Below, in pieces: positions 16,386 through 25,344 of a stretch of 64,000 nt of DNA. The first letter of the stretch is position 1. Every line of letters begins with the position of its first letter. The translations under genes and the position numbers were made by a program. The notes below the pieces were generated by a model. The model did no database searches and was not told the DNA's origin. It saw only the letters and a list, made by a program, of their open reading frames with translations. Source of the stretch: Pseudomonadota bacterium (GTDB taxonomy: Bacteria; Myxococcota; Myxococcia; Myxococcales; Myxococcaceae); the NCBI GenBank assembly GCA_023423535.1, contig JAFAFL010000057.1:97824-161823 (forward strand), given 5' to 3'.

Positions 16386-18575
16386 CTACGCCGCCTCGTC
16401 TTTTCGCTCCCCGTAGTAGTACCCGTACCGGTTGTACGCGTAGTACTCGTACCCGTACTTCGAGTCGTGGATGTTGATGTCGTTCAGCACCGCACCGAAG
16501 AGCTTCGCCTTCACGTCCCGCAGGGCCTTCACCGCGCGGCGGGCGACCTCGCGGTGGGTGACGCCGCCCTTGAGGACGATCACCACGCCGTCCACGTGAG
16601 CCGAAAGGACGACAGCGTCCGCCACGGCGCCGATGGGCGGGCTGTCGAGGATCACCCGGTCGAACTTCTCGCCCAGCTTCCGCACCAGCTCGTGGAACGC
16701 GGCGGTGTGCAGCAGCTCGGCGGGGTTCGGCGGGATGGCGCCGCACGGCATGAGGAAGAGGTTCGGGACCTCGGTGCTCTTCAGCGCGCTCTCCAGCGAG
16801 ACCTCGCCCACCACGACCGACGACACGCCCACGTCATTGGGCACGCCGAACGCCTTGTGGAGCCTCGGCCTGCGCATGTCGGTGTCGAGGATGACGACCC
16901 GGTTCCCGCTCTGGCTCATCGCGATGCCGAGGTTTATCGCGGTGGTGCTCTTGCCCTCCTCCGGACCGCTGGAGGTGACGAGCATCGTCTTGAACGGCTT
17001 GTCCGGCGACATGAAGAGGAGGTTCGTGCGCACCGCGCGGCAGCACTCGGCGATGGGGCTCTTCGGCTGGCGGTGGATGAAGAGGTCCGTCCCGCCCGAC
17101 TTCTGCGCGTCCTCCTTTGCCACCGTGGGGATGAAGCCGAGGAACGGCACGCCGATCCGCTCTTCGATGTCCGCCTGGGTGGTGACGCTCGAGTCCGCCA
17201 GCTCCAGCGCCAGCGCGAGGCCCACGCCGCCGAGCAGCCCGAAGAGCAGCCCGAGAAGGATCGTGTAGAGCACCCGCGGCCGCACCGGCGTCATCACCGG
17301 CCTCGCCGCGTCGAGCACCCTCACGTTGCTCGTGCGCAAGAGCCCCGACAGCTCGATGTCCTTCAGCCGCTTGAGCACGAGGTCGTAGAGCCGCTGGTCG
17401 TTCACCGCCTCGCGCTGCAGCTGCTCGAACTCGATCTGCTTCTTGTTCACCTCGAAGGCTTCGCTCTTCGTCGAGGCCAAAAGCGCCTCGAGGTTCCGCT
17501 CCTTCGCGGTCGCCTCCCTCAGCTCCGCCTCGGCGGCCACGACGATGTTGTTCAGCTCGCCGAGCAGGTCCGCCTCCGCCACCTTCAGCTTCTCCCGGCA
17601 CGCGAGCAGCCTGGGGTGTTCGGAGAGGTAGCGCTCCGCCAATTCCGCGCACTCGATGCGCTGCGCCACGTAGCGCTGCTTGAAGCCCTGCACGAGCGCG
17701 CTCTCGTTCGCCGCCGGGAGGCCCTCCGCCCAGCGCGCGCCACCCTCGCCGGCGCTCTTCTGCACGCCGCGAATGGCCTCCACCCGCGCCTTCAGCCCCG
17801 CGATCTTCAGCTTCGTCTCGGTCAGCGCGCCGTTGAGCGCCCCGAGCCGCTGGCTGACCATGTTCTGCGCGTCCTCGAGCTTGGTGGAGAGCATGTCCGC
17901 GCCCTTGCGGAAGTCGAACAGCGCGACCTCGCTCGCCCGCGACCGCTCCTCCAGCTCCTGCCGGCGCTCGTCGAGCCAGTTCGAGGCGCTCTCCGTCACC
18001 TTCAGCTTCAGCGCGAGGTTCTCCTGGATGTAGGCCTCGGCGACCTCGTTGGCGAGCTGCGCGGCGCGCTTCGGATCGAGATCCTCCACCACGAGGTGGA
18101 TGACCCGGCTCTCCTTCACCGGCTTGATCTGGATCTTCCGCTGCAGCACCGCCACCGCGTCGGCATCGCGCATCGCCTTCTCGCGGGCGGCCTCGTCCCG
18201 GATCCGATCGAGCCCGAGGAACGCGGCGTCCGAGTGCAGCCCGAGCTTCTCCACCACGCGCTGCGACACCGCGCGGCTCTGGATCACCTTGTGCTGCGTC
18301 TCGTAGTACTCGCGGTTCGCCCAGTAGTTCGAATACGAGTTCTCGCTGACGTCCTGCACCTCGCGGTCGAGGAACCTCGGCGCGGTGACGTCGATGATCA
18401 TCGAGGCGCGGGCCTCGTAGATCTTCGGCTGGCGGAGCGTGTGGACCGCGACCGCGCCGGAGACGAGCGCGAAGACCGCGAGCACCAGCCACTTCCGGCG
18501 AAGGACTGCGCGCAGGAGGTACTTGAGGTCCACCCCTGAGCCGACGACGTCTTCCCGCGACAGCCCTGCTTGCAC
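16386..18575 (-). CDS. Polysaccharide chain-length regulator fused to BY-family tyrosine kinase (Wzc-like)
   Basis: 729 residues. A Wzz domain begins near residue 15, with membrane helices at about 28-46 and 435-460 and a long coiled-coil periplasmic part between. The cytoplasmic kinase domain has Walker A SSGPEEGKSTT (535-545), Walker A' VILDTDMRRPRL (561-572) and Walker B VILDSPP (641-647). The tail after residue 706 has nine tyrosines in 23 residues (YGYEYYAYNRYGYYYG), the autophosphorylation cluster of BY-kinases. The family controls export and length of Wzx/Wzy-made polysaccharides through cyclic phosphorylation. GTG start; transcribed leftward, opposite to the biosynthetic run, from the 127-base divergent gap at its 5' end. 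Confidence 0.93.
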   Translation of the reverse strand: MQAGLSREDVVGSGVDLKYLLRAVLRRKWLVLAVFALVSGAVAVHTLRQPKIYEARASMIIDVTAPRFLDREVQDVSENSYSNYWANREYYETQHKVIQSRAVSQRVVEKLGLHSDAAFLGLDRIRDEAAREKAMRDADAVAVLQRKIQIKPVKESRVIHLVVEDLDPKRAAQLANEVAEAYIQENLALKLKVTESASNWLDERRQELEERSRASEVALFDFRKGADMLSTKLEDAQNMVSQRLGALNGALTETKLKIAGLKARVEAIRGVQKSAGEGGARWAEGLPAANESALVQGFKQRYVAQRIECAELAERYLSEHPRLLACREKLKVAEADLLGELNNIVVAAEAELREATAKERNLEALLASTKSEAFEVNKKQIEFEQLQREAVNDQRLYDLVLKRLKDIELSGLLRTSNVRVLDAARPVMTPVRPRVLYTILLGLLFGLLGGVGLALALELADSSVTTQADIEERIGVPFLGFIPTVAKEDAQKSGGTDLFIHRQPKSPIAECCRAVRTNLLFMSPDKPFKTMLVTSSGPEEGKSTTAINLGIAMSQSGNRVVILDTDMRRPRLHKAFGVPNDVGVSSVVVGEVSLESALKSTEVPNLFLMPCGAIPPNPAELLHTAAFHELVRKLGEKFDRVILDSPPIGAVADAVVLSAHVDGVVIVLKGGVTHREVARRAVKALRDVKAKLFGAVLNDINIHDSKYGYEYYAYNRYGYYYGERKDEAA

Positions 18576-18702
18576 GAGCGGTTCGTACCACCTTCATCCT
18601 CGGGGCGACAACGAACGGCCGGCCCCGCGCAGCGCACGCCTCCTCACTCGCTCCCCACGCTCGCTGGCGGAGTGGTGATCGCTTTGTTAGTGCGGACGCG
18701 CC
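18576..18702. promoter_or_regulatory. Divergent intergenic region between BY-kinase and NTP_transf_5-like genes
   Basis: 127 bases that must hold promoters for both directions. The part nearest the rightward gene (TGATCGCTTTGTTAGTG) is locally A/T-rich. No confident -35/-10 pair, sigma-54 site or clear inverted repeat was found. Confidence 0.3.
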
Positions 18703-19701
18703 ATGCCCGCCCGAACGCCGCCGCCCGAAGTGTCGCTGTTGGAGCTCGTCCGCACGCTCTCCGCCTTCGCCCCCGCGCGGGTGAACCTGCGCCGCGCGCC
18801 CTGGGACACGTACGTGGACTGGGCCATCGCCAACGGGCTGGGGCCGCTGGCCGCCTACAACCTCGAGTACCGGCTCACCGGAGGCGGCGCGCCGGAGTGG
18901 GTCCGCGACCGGTTGCTCTCCGTGTACCAGGGCTCGGTGAACGACAACGTGATGAAGCTCGTCGCGTTCAAGCGCGCGGTGGACGAGCTGCAGGGCCGGC
19001 GCATCCTCCTCCTCGGCGCGGCGTCGCACGCGGAGGTGCTCTATCCGCACATCGCCTTCCGGCCGGTGACGGAGGTGCGCCTGCACGTCTCGCCCGCGGA
19101 TCTCGACCCTTTCACCGGCTTTCTCCGCGGCGAGGGCTTCCGGCTGCTCGAAGGTGAGCTCCCGAAGGAGGAGGGCGCGGTCCGGGGCCTGACCGACGAC
19201 CACCTCATCGTGCTCCTCTACACCTCGCTGCTCGGGCCGAGGCGCGCGGAGGCGGAGGCGCAGCTCGTCGCGCGGGCGCAGCCGGTGAAGGTGTACGGCC
19301 CGTCGATGTTCCGGCCGGAATTGGAGGACGCGATCCTCCTGCTCTGCCTCGAGCAGGCGCGCGCCGGCTACCAGGTGCCGCTGGTCACCTTCGTGGATCT
19401 GCGCGAAATGCTCACCGGCGCGCGGCACGTGAACACCGTGTACACGCGCCAGCCGGACCTCGAGGTGCTGAAGAAGCGGGCGGCGGAGTGGCGCATCGAG
19501 CGCGCCCTCTACACCTCGCTGTCGATCACCGGGCGGCTCTTCCCCGAGACCGAAGAGGCCACGCGCGCGGCAATGCCGGAGCTGCGCGGCGCGTCGAAGG
19601 CGCTGCTCGACAGATTGGTGGTGGAGCCGGTCACGGCGCTGGGCGGGATGCGGGTGGTGCGCGGGGTGGATCGTCTGCGCCGGCTGCTCGCGGGCGGGTA
19701 G
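18703..19701 (+). CDS. Degenerate NTP_transf_5-like protein, probably catalytically inactive
   Basis: 332 residues with the same layout as the nucleotidyltransferase family protein at 12897-13979. The active region aligns as LLLGAASHAEVLYPHIAFRP against LLKGYGLGLRLYPDPLLRAA, and the next residues read TEVRLHV where the intact paralogue has TDVDLLV. Thus the Lys and both DxD aspartates are replaced by Leu, Glu and Arg. C-terminal helical parts (LEDAILLLCLEQARAGYQVP) are conserved in character. It may be a structural or regulatory paralogue. It is transcribed alone, divergently from the BY-kinase. Function unknown. Confidence 0.65.
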   Translation: MPARTPPPEVSLLELVRTLSAFAPARVNLRRAPWDTYVDWAIANGLGPLAAYNLEYRLTGGGAPEWVRDRLLSVYQGSVNDNVMKLVAFKRAVDELQGRRILLLGAASHAEVLYPHIAFRPVTEVRLHVSPADLDPFTGFLRGEGFRLLEGELPKEEGAVRGLTDDHLIVLLYTSLLGPRRAEAEAQLVARAQPVKVYGPSMFRPELEDAILLLCLEQARAGYQVPLVTFVDLREMLTGARHVNTVYTRQPDLEVLKKRAAEWRIERALYTSLSITGRLFPETEEATRAAMPELRGASKALLDRLVVEPVTALGGMRVVRGVDRLRRLLAGG

Positions 19702-19815
19702 GGCGGGCGGAGCCGGCAGGGCGAGCGGGCGCGGACTGTCAGCGAGCCCCAGCTTCGGAGGCCGGTCCGCATCGCGCGCCTTGCGGGAGGGCAGGAGCGT
19801 GCAGAGCCTCCCGCG
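19702..19815. other. Intergenic region, no feature recognised
   Basis: 114 bases of high-GC sequence between the NTP_transf_5-like gene and the DUF2254 gene. I see no terminator, promoter or repeat in it. Confidence 0.5.
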
Positions 19816-21132
19816 GTGCGGCGTCTTTGGAACAGGGTGCGAGCGCACACCGCGCGGCTGCGCAGCTCGTTCTGGGCCATCCCCGCGCTGGTGGTGCTCG
19901 GCGGCGTGGTGCTGAGCTACCTCGCCGAGTGGGCGGATGCGTTGCTCGCGGAAGACGCCAGCGGCTGGTACCTCTTCGGTGGCGGTCCGGAGGGGGCGCG
20001 GTCGGTGCTGGAGACGATCGCCGGGTCGATGATGACGTTCACCGGCCTCGTCTTCTCGGTGACGATCCTCGTGCTCCAGCAGGCGAGCACCCAGTTCTCG
20101 CCCCGGGCCCTGCGCGCGTTCCTCGAGGACCGCGCCTCGAAGCTCACGCTCGGGCTCTTCGTGGGCACCTTCGTCTATGCGCTGCTCACCCTGCGCACCG
20201 TGAGGGGCACCTCCGAGGAGATGGACGTCGAGGCCCACGTCCCGTCGCTGAGCATCTGGCTGGCAGTCATCCTCGTGATGGGGTGCGTGGCCGCGTTCAT
20301 CGTCTTCATCCACCACGTGGCGCAGTCGATCCGGCCCACCGTGGTGCTCCACCGCATCGCCGAGCGGGCGCGCGCGAGCATCGACAGCCTCTATCCGGAG
20401 AGCGTCGGCGAGGACCTCGAAGAGGCGGAGGCCGTCGAGGTGCCCTCCGGGGTGCCGCAACTCGTGGTGCCGAACCCGCATCGCTCCGGCGTGATCGCGC
20501 GGGTGGACGAGGAGACGCTGCTCGAGGCGCTGTCGCTGGGGGACGCGCCGCCGGAGAGCACCGTCTTCGTGCGGATGCTCTCGCGCCCGGGCGACTACGT
20601 GCTCGAGCATGCGCCGCTGTTCGAGGTCTGGGGCTCGGGCGCATCCCGCCTCGACGTGGGCCGGCTCACCGCCGCGGTGGAGGTCGAGCGGGATCGCGAC
20701 GTGGCACAGGACGCGGCCTTCGGACTGCGCGAGCTGCTCGACGTGGCGCTGCGCGCGCTCTCCCCCTCGACGAACGATCCGACCACCGCGGTGGCGGCGG
20801 TGGACCGGGTGCACGACCTGCTCCGCCGGCTGGTGCGAAGGCGTTTCCCCTCACCGCTGCGCCGGGGCCGAGACGGGCGCGCGGCGGTGCTGCTCCCGCG
20901 GCCGCAGTTCGACGACTACGTCCGGCTCGCGGTCGACGAGCTGCGCGTGTTCGGCGCGTCCCAGTCGCAGTTCCAGCTCACCAGACGGCTCCACGCGATG
21001 ATCGAGGACCTGCTCTCGCTCGCTCCGCCCTTCCGCCGCAAGGAGCTGGTGCGCCAGCGCATGTTGCTCGACCGGGCGATCGCCCGGGGCTTCGAGGACG
21101 AGCTCGACCGGCCCTCCGCGCACGAGACCTAG
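19816..21132 (+). CDS. DUF2254 family membrane protein
   Basis: 438 residues. Four N-terminal hydrophobic segments (WAIPALVVLGGVVLSYLAEW; TFTGLVFSVTILVLQQASTQ; LTLGLFVGTFVYALLTLRTV; a fourth near residue 150) match the predicted membrane domain of DUF2254 (PF10011), followed by a soluble domain with LRALSPSTNDPTTAVAAVD, the conserved block of this family. The role of the family is not established; its members are widespread in Gram-negative and Gram-positive bacteria. GTG start. Its TAG stop overlaps the stop codon of the convergent mgtE gene by three bases, leaving no room for a terminator between them. Confidence 0.85.
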   Translation: MRRLWNRVRAHTARLRSSFWAIPALVVLGGVVLSYLAEWADALLAEDASGWYLFGGGPEGARSVLETIAGSMMTFTGLVFSVTILVLQQASTQFSPRALRAFLEDRASKLTLGLFVGTFVYALLTLRTVRGTSEEMDVEAHVPSLSIWLAVILVMGCVAAFIVFIHHVAQSIRPTVVLHRIAERARASIDSLYPESVGEDLEEAEAVEVPSGVPQLVVPNPHRSGVIARVDEETLLEALSLGDAPPESTVFVRMLSRPGDYVLEHAPLFEVWGSGASRLDVGRLTAAVEVERDRDVAQDAAFGLRELLDVALRALSPSTNDPTTAVAAVDRVHDLLRRLVRRRFPSPLRRGRDGRAAVLLPRPQFDDYVRLAVDELRVFGASQSQFQLTRRLHAMIEDLLSLAPPFRRKELVRQRMLLDRAIARGFEDELDRPSAHET

Positions 21133-22499
21133 AGGAGGATCGTGGCGATGAGGAGGAACCCGCCGAAGCCGATGAGGTCGGTGACGATGGAGAGGAAGAT
21201 GTTCGAGGCCAGCGCCGGGTCGAGCTTCAGCTTCTTCAGCACGATGGGGATGGCGCTGCCGAAGGTCGCGCCGAGGGTGAGGTTCAGCAGCGCGGCCAGC
21301 GCCACCACCACGCCGATCTTCATCCCTCCGATCACCCCGCCAATGGCGCCCGCCGCGAGTCCGACGAGGACGCCGTTGAGCAGCCCGATGGAGAGCTGAC
21401 GCCCGACGATCGCCAGCACGCGGTGCTCGGAGATCGAATCGGTGGCCAGCGCGCGGATGACCACCGCGAGGCTCTGCGCACCGCCGTTGCCGCCCACCTG
21501 CGCCACGAGCGGCATCAGCGCCGCGAGCACCGTGTGGCCGTCGATGATCCCCTTCTGCCGGTTGATGACGAACACCACGCCCAGCGCCATCAGCAGGTTG
21601 CCAATGAGCCAGGGCAGGCGGCTCTTCACCGAGGTGAACACGCGGGTGAAGACCGTCTCCTCCGCGCCGGCGCCCGACGCCACCGCGAAGTCCTCGGCGG
21701 CCTCCTCCTGCACCGTCTCCAGCACCGCCGCGCGGTTCAGCGCCCCGAGCAGCCGTCCGTTCGCGTCCACCACCGGCACGCTGTCGAGGTTGTAGCGGCG
21801 CGCGAGGTCCGCGGCGCGCTCGCGGTCGGTCTGAGGCTCGAGCGAGGGCGGCTCGGCGGTCATCAGACTGTCGATGCGCGCGTCGAGAGATGCGAACACA
21901 AGCTCCTTCACCGACACCGTCCCCAGCAGCCTCTCCTCGGGCCCGACGACGTAGAGCGTGGAGCGATCCTCCAGCGACTCGCGTTCGACGCGCAGGCGCT
22001 CCACGACCTCGGAGACGCGCACCTCCGGCGCGAAGGTCGCCAGCCGGGTGACCATCATCCCGCCCGCGCTGTCCGTGGGATAGGTGAGCAGCCGTTCCAG
22101 CTCGCGCGCGCAGGCCGGCGGCACCCTCTCGAGGATCGCCCTGCGCCGCTCCTCGGTGATCTCGCCCAGCACGTCCGCGCCGCGCTGCGAGGTCATCTTC
22201 GCCACGACCTTCGCCGCGTCCTCCGCCGGCAGCTCGGAGAGGAGCCCCGCCGCCACTTCCGGCCGCGTCTGCTCGAGCACGTCCGCCGCGTCGTCCGCGT
22301 TGAGCCCGCGCACCAGATCGAGCGCGACCTCCTCCTTCACCTCTTCGACGATGTCCGCCGCGTCGGGTGGATCCTCGCGGGCGATCTGCTTCCACTCCGC
22401 GCTGTTGTTCGCGAGGTACGTCTCGACGTCGCCTCCGCCCGCGCGCGCCCGCTCCCGCAGCCTGCGCGCCCTCCTCCCGATCATCCGTCCCAGGGCCAT
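21129..22499 (-). CDS. mgtE: MgtE-type magnesium transporter
   Basis: 456 residues, standard MgtE length. The N-terminal superhelical Mg-sensing domain (about 30-135) has repeated helix pairs such as LVRGLNADDAADVLEQTRPE. A CBS pair (about 140-260) includes DSVPVVDANGRLLGAL. The C-terminal channel has five helices with the filter-region sequence MPLVAQVGGNGGAQSLAVVI and FLSIVTDLIGFGGFLLIATI. Known MgtE proteins import Mg2+ across the inner membrane and are closed by Mg2+ bound to the cytoplasmic domains. It is a single leftward gene; an Mg-riboswitch was looked for in the 102-base leader and not seen. Confidence 0.95.
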   Translation of the reverse strand: MALGRMIGRRARRLRERARAGGGDVETYLANNSAEWKQIAREDPPDAADIVEEVKEEVALDLVRGLNADDAADVLEQTRPEVAAGLLSELPAEDAAKVVAKMTSQRGADVLGEITEERRRAILERVPPACARELERLLTYPTDSAGGMMVTRLATFAPEVRVSEVVERLRVERESLEDRSTLYVVGPEERLLGTVSVKELVFASLDARIDSLMTAEPPSLEPQTDRERAADLARRYNLDSVPVVDANGRLLGALNRAAVLETVQEEAAEDFAVASGAGAEETVFTRVFTSVKSRLPWLIGNLLMALGVVFVINRQKGIIDGHTVLAALMPLVAQVGGNGGAQSLAVVIRALATDSISEHRVLAIVGRQLSIGLLNGVLVGLAAGAIGGVIGGMKIGVVVALAALLNLTLGATFGSAIPIVLKKLKLDPALASNIFLSIVTDLIGFGGFLLIATILL

Positions 22500-22601
22500 G
22501 GCCTCACTTCTAGCCCGCTGCTCCGCAACGCCACCGGGCGCGTGATCGCCGGGGCTCGCTGCCGGACAAGTGGCCCGGCGTCGCGGGCGCGGCGCGTCCT
22601 C

Positions 22602-23386
22602 TCAGGTGCGGCCCAGTTCGGCAAACACGTCCACGACGTCTGCAGCGACCAGCGCCTTCTCGTCGTCCGCGAGGGTGTCTGCGTACGCGAGCACATCCCG
22701 TACACCCGCCGAATCGGCGTTCCAGAACAGCTGAAGCAGGCTCGCGCGAAGTTCTGCTCCAAGCCGTCCCGCCTTCCGAGCGCCCTGTCCACCTCGGCCC
22801 TGCCAACGAACTTCACGTAGGCGTAGAGGTCGAACGAGTCCTTGAAGAGGTGAGGACGCTGCTCGAGCTTGGCGCGCAGCTTCAGCTGGAGGAAGGCGAC
22901 CGGATCCGGAACGGCGATTCTCAGAGTCACTCCGTCGAGCCGTACCGAGACAGGCACCCGTCGCCGCAACGCAAGCTCCGCGTCCGGAAGCGGGGTCATC
23001 GGCGTGGGGAGGTCGACCTCGGCGACGTCGGGCGGCGCGAAGAGATCGACGTCGATCGTCGGAGTCGAAGCGCTGGTGAGCGGTTTGGACCAGCGGAATC
23101 CCCTCGTGCGATGGAAACCGCGAGCACGCAGGACCTCGGTCAACCGCTCCTGCTGAAACGAGCTGCCGATGTCGAAGAGCAGGTCCGGTTCGAGGGAGAA
23201 GCCCCGTTCGATCGTGATGTCGTTGTCCGTGACGACGTCGATGGAACCGCTGCCGCCTTCCTGCTTCGACAGCAGCGCCAGCACCTGACCACCGATGAGC
23301 ATGACCTCGCTCGACAGGTCTCCTAGGTCGAGCAGGAGCTCAGCCAACTCCTGCAGTACCCGATTGAAGACCTCTGCCTCGGTCAC
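22602..23386 (-). pseudogene. AbiEii-like nucleotidyltransferase, broken by a frameshift
   Basis: The N-terminal 200 or so residues read normally from a GTG that overlaps the stop of the AbiEi-like gene (GTGA). They contain VMLIGGQVLALLSKQ and VVTDNDITIE, the GG...D-x-D layout of MNT/AbiEii-type nucleotidyltransferases, then IDVDLFAPP as a third acidic strand. Near 22765-22785 (GGGCGCTCGGAAGGCGGGAC) the protein-like reading moves to another frame, where it continues GAELRASLLQLFWNADSAG and ends DVVDVFAELGRT with TGA at 22602. One frame alone gives a nonsense tail. Either the toxin is inactivated or the base is a sequencing error. Partner toxins of this kind modify tRNA or nucleotides; the substrate here is unknown. 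Confidence 0.65.
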
Positions 23387-24513
23387 GAGTCCTCCAGGAG
23401 GGGCAACGACCGTACCCATTGCTCGAGAAGCGCGTCCGACTGTTCGCGTCCGCGCCCACCGCTTTGCGCAAGATCCACGACGAGCTGCGGCAGTGACACT
23501 GCCTCGCCCCATGGCAAAGAGCGGGGCGAATCGAAGACACCTCCTGCTTCCGAATCGGATGCTGGCCTCGGACGCAAGACCGTGAAGTTCGCGGGGGTCT
23601 GTCGGCGGAGCGAGAACGCCTCCGCGATCACGTCCAGGCCTGCGGAGCAGTAGAGACCGTGGGGAAGCGCCGTCACCACACGGTCCGCTTCCGCCACTCC
23701 TGAGGCGAGCGTGAACACGAAGCGTGCGCCGCGGCTCTCCAGCGCCCGTGCTCCCTGCGCGAGCGCGTCGCGGTGCGTTGCGCGCGCATTGAAGGACTCG
23801 GTGGTGAACGCTGTTTTCTCCCCGCGATCGCGCCATGCCACCAGCAGCCCGCGTGGATCCCGGAGGATGAGGCCGCCGCTACGGCCCCGGTATTCGATGA
23901 ACCCTTCGGCCTGGAGGGACTCGACGATCCCGTGGACGTACGAATACGCGGCCTGCACCTCTTCAGCGAGGCGGCGGATCGACGGCCGCCGATCCGGCGC
24001 GTTCAGCAGGCGGCGGATGACCCGCGTTGCTTTGCCGCTGAACGGCGAACCACGGGCCGGGGGCAGCTTCGCCCGCTCGCCGAGGACGTGAATGAACACC
24101 TCGCCCACCCTCACGATCACGGTCCCACGCAGGTCGAACAGGGCGGTGCCGCTCCTGATGCACGCATCGATGGTCGATGGTGCCGCGGCGTCCGTGATGA
24201 GTGCGGGCGCGGCCGATTCGAGTGCAGGACGCCGCAGCCGCAGCGACTCCTCGATTGACAGCAGTCGCCTGCGGAGGTTCAGCGCCTCGCCCGCGAGCAG
24301 CTTCGGCTTGTAGGTGGCGATGAGCCGGAGCGAGCGGTCGCCCACCTGCAGGTCGAGGGTGTCGAAGGTGCGATGGCCGCCGGGGCCCGTCTGCGCGACG
24401 ACATGCGTATCCACACGGGAGAGCCGCGCGCCCGGGACGCTGACGGGCACGTCTTTCCAGAAGCGTTCCCGGAGGGCTTCCCCGGTAGGCTTCCAGAGCT
24501 CCCCGTCATTCAT
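23383..24513 (-). CDS. AbiEi-like antitoxin/transcriptional regulator
   Basis: 376 residues. The region about 60-160 matches the AbiEi_2 pattern of type IV antitoxins: LRLIATYKPKLLAGEALNLR, then ACIRSGTALFDLRGTVIVRV. A winged-helix segment follows (RPSIRRLAEEVQAAYSYVHG; VESLQAEGFIEYRGRSGGLI). The C-terminal 150 residues carry a conserved-looking domain of these regulators (RFVFTLASGVAEADRVVTAL). AbiEi-type proteins repress their own operon and block the paired nucleotidyltransferase. The ATG at 24513 was chosen over TTG 24549, which would put the repeat-bearing operator inside the gene. It is followed, with GTGA overlap, by the AbiEii-like gene. Composition is less GC-rich than the neighbours, suggesting transfer. 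Confidence 0.7.
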   Translation of the reverse strand: MNDGELWKPTGEALRERFWKDVPVSVPGARLSRVDTHVVAQTGPGGHRTFDTLDLQVGDRSLRLIATYKPKLLAGEALNLRRRLLSIEESLRLRRPALESAAPALITDAAAPSTIDACIRSGTALFDLRGTVIVRVGEVFIHVLGERAKLPPARGSPFSGKATRVIRRLLNAPDRRPSIRRLAEEVQAAYSYVHGIVESLQAEGFIEYRGRSGGLILRDPRGLLVAWRDRGEKTAFTTESFNARATHRDALAQGARALESRGARFVFTLASGVAEADRVVTALPHGLYCSAGLDVIAEAFSLRRQTPANFTVLRPRPASDSEAGGVFDSPRSLPWGEAVSLPQLVVDLAQSGGRGREQSDALLEQWVRSLPLLEDS

Positions 24514-24588
24514 ACCGATATGGATAATATGACCGATAGAAGCCGGCAAATTATCTGTATTTCATGCCTCTATCGGTACTATCGAGCG
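24514..24588 (-). promoter_or_regulatory. AT-rich leader with repeated ACCGATA boxes, probable operator of the AbiE-like pair
   Basis: A 75-base segment much richer in A/T than anything else here. It holds ACCGATAGA (24532-24540) and its exact inverse TCTATCGGT (24569-24577), 28 bases apart, plus a third copy ACCGATA (24514-24520) in the same orientation as the first and touching the start codon. Autorepression through inverted repeats is established for AbiEi-type antitoxins, so these boxes are likely binding sites. Confidence 0.6.
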
Positions 24589-25344
24589 CTAGAACCCGAT
24601 CTTCCGCATCACCGCGCGGGGCAGCCAGCGGATGACGAGCATGATCAGCGCCCAGATCGGCGGCGCGTACACGACCGGCGAGCCGCGGAGGATGCCCTTC
24701 ATCACCGTGCGCGCGACGGCGTCCGGCTCTCCTGCGAACGGCGGCGGCTGCAGTCCGGCGGTCATGCCCGTCTTCACGAAGCCCGGCTTCACGCACACGG
24801 TGACGAGGCCCGCGCCGCGGTAGCGGTGGTCGAGCCCCTCGAGGTACCGCGTGAGCCCGGCCTTGCTCGCGCCGTAGAGGACGACCGGCTTGCGGCCCCT
24901 CTCGCCTGCGACGCTGCTGAAGGCGACCAGCGTGCCGCCGCCCCGCGCGAGGAGCCGCTTGCGCCCGCACTCGCAGAAGAGAACGGTGCCCGCGAAGTTC
25001 GCGTTGAGCAGCCGGTGGGTGAAGAGCGGGTCCCGCTCCAGCTCGTCCTGGGTGGCGAAGAGCCCGCCGGTGACGATCACCGTGTCGAACCCGCCCAGCG
25101 CCGCATCCGCTGCATCGAGCGCGGGCTCGAAGGTGGAGGGATCCTCCAGGTCGCACACGGCGGTACCGACCGCGCCTGCCTGCGGCGAACGCACGCCGAG
25201 GTCCGCGGCGCTGCGGTTCAGCTCCTCCGCATCCCGCCCGAGGAGAAACAGCCGGTCCCCGCGCTCGGCGAAGAGGCGTGAGAGCGCGCGGCCCATCCCC
25301 TTCGTCGCGCCGAGCACCACCACCTTGCGAGCCTCACCGTTCAC
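24589..25344 (-). CDS. Short-chain dehydrogenase, DprE2-like partner of the upstream oxidase
   Basis: 251 residues. The Rossmann start is KVVVLGATKGMGRALSRLF with the glycine motif GATKGMG. The strand FDTVIVTGGLF replaces the usual NAG. The catalytic pair is in VLYGASKAGLTRY (YxxxK), with a serine in LVAFSSVAGE. The C-terminus (PPIWALIMLVIRWLPRAVMR) is hydrophobic and probably membrane-associated, as in DprE2. GTG start overlapping the oxidase stop (GTGA). In mycobacteria DprE1 and DprE2 together convert decaprenyl-phospho-ribose to the arabinose epimer: DprE1 oxidises C2', DprE2 reduces the ketone. The same two-step epimerisation of a polyprenyl-linked sugar is inferred here. Confidence 0.8.
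   Translation of the reverse strand: MNGEARKVVVLGATKGMGRALSRLFAERGDRLFLLGRDAEELNRSAADLGVRSPQAGAVGTAVCDLEDPSTFEPALDAADAALGGFDTVIVTGGLFATQDELERDPLFTHRLLNANFAGTVLFCECGRKRLLARGGGTLVAFSSVAGERGRKPVVLYGASKAGLTRYLEGLDHRYRGAGLVTVCVKPGFVKTGMTAGLQPPPFAGEPDAVARTVMKGILRGSPVVYAPPIWALIMLVIRWLPRAVMRKIGF

Noticed and set aside
16834..20814. Very long minus-strand open frame (over 1300 codons)
   Set aside because: It runs antisense through the NTP_transf_5-like and DUF2254 genes and out of frame through the BY-kinase; composition is Arg/His/Glu-rich noise typical of high-GC shadows.
22500..22601. Mg-sensing riboswitch before mgtE
   Set aside because: Only about 100 bases upstream; no conserved stem pattern seen.
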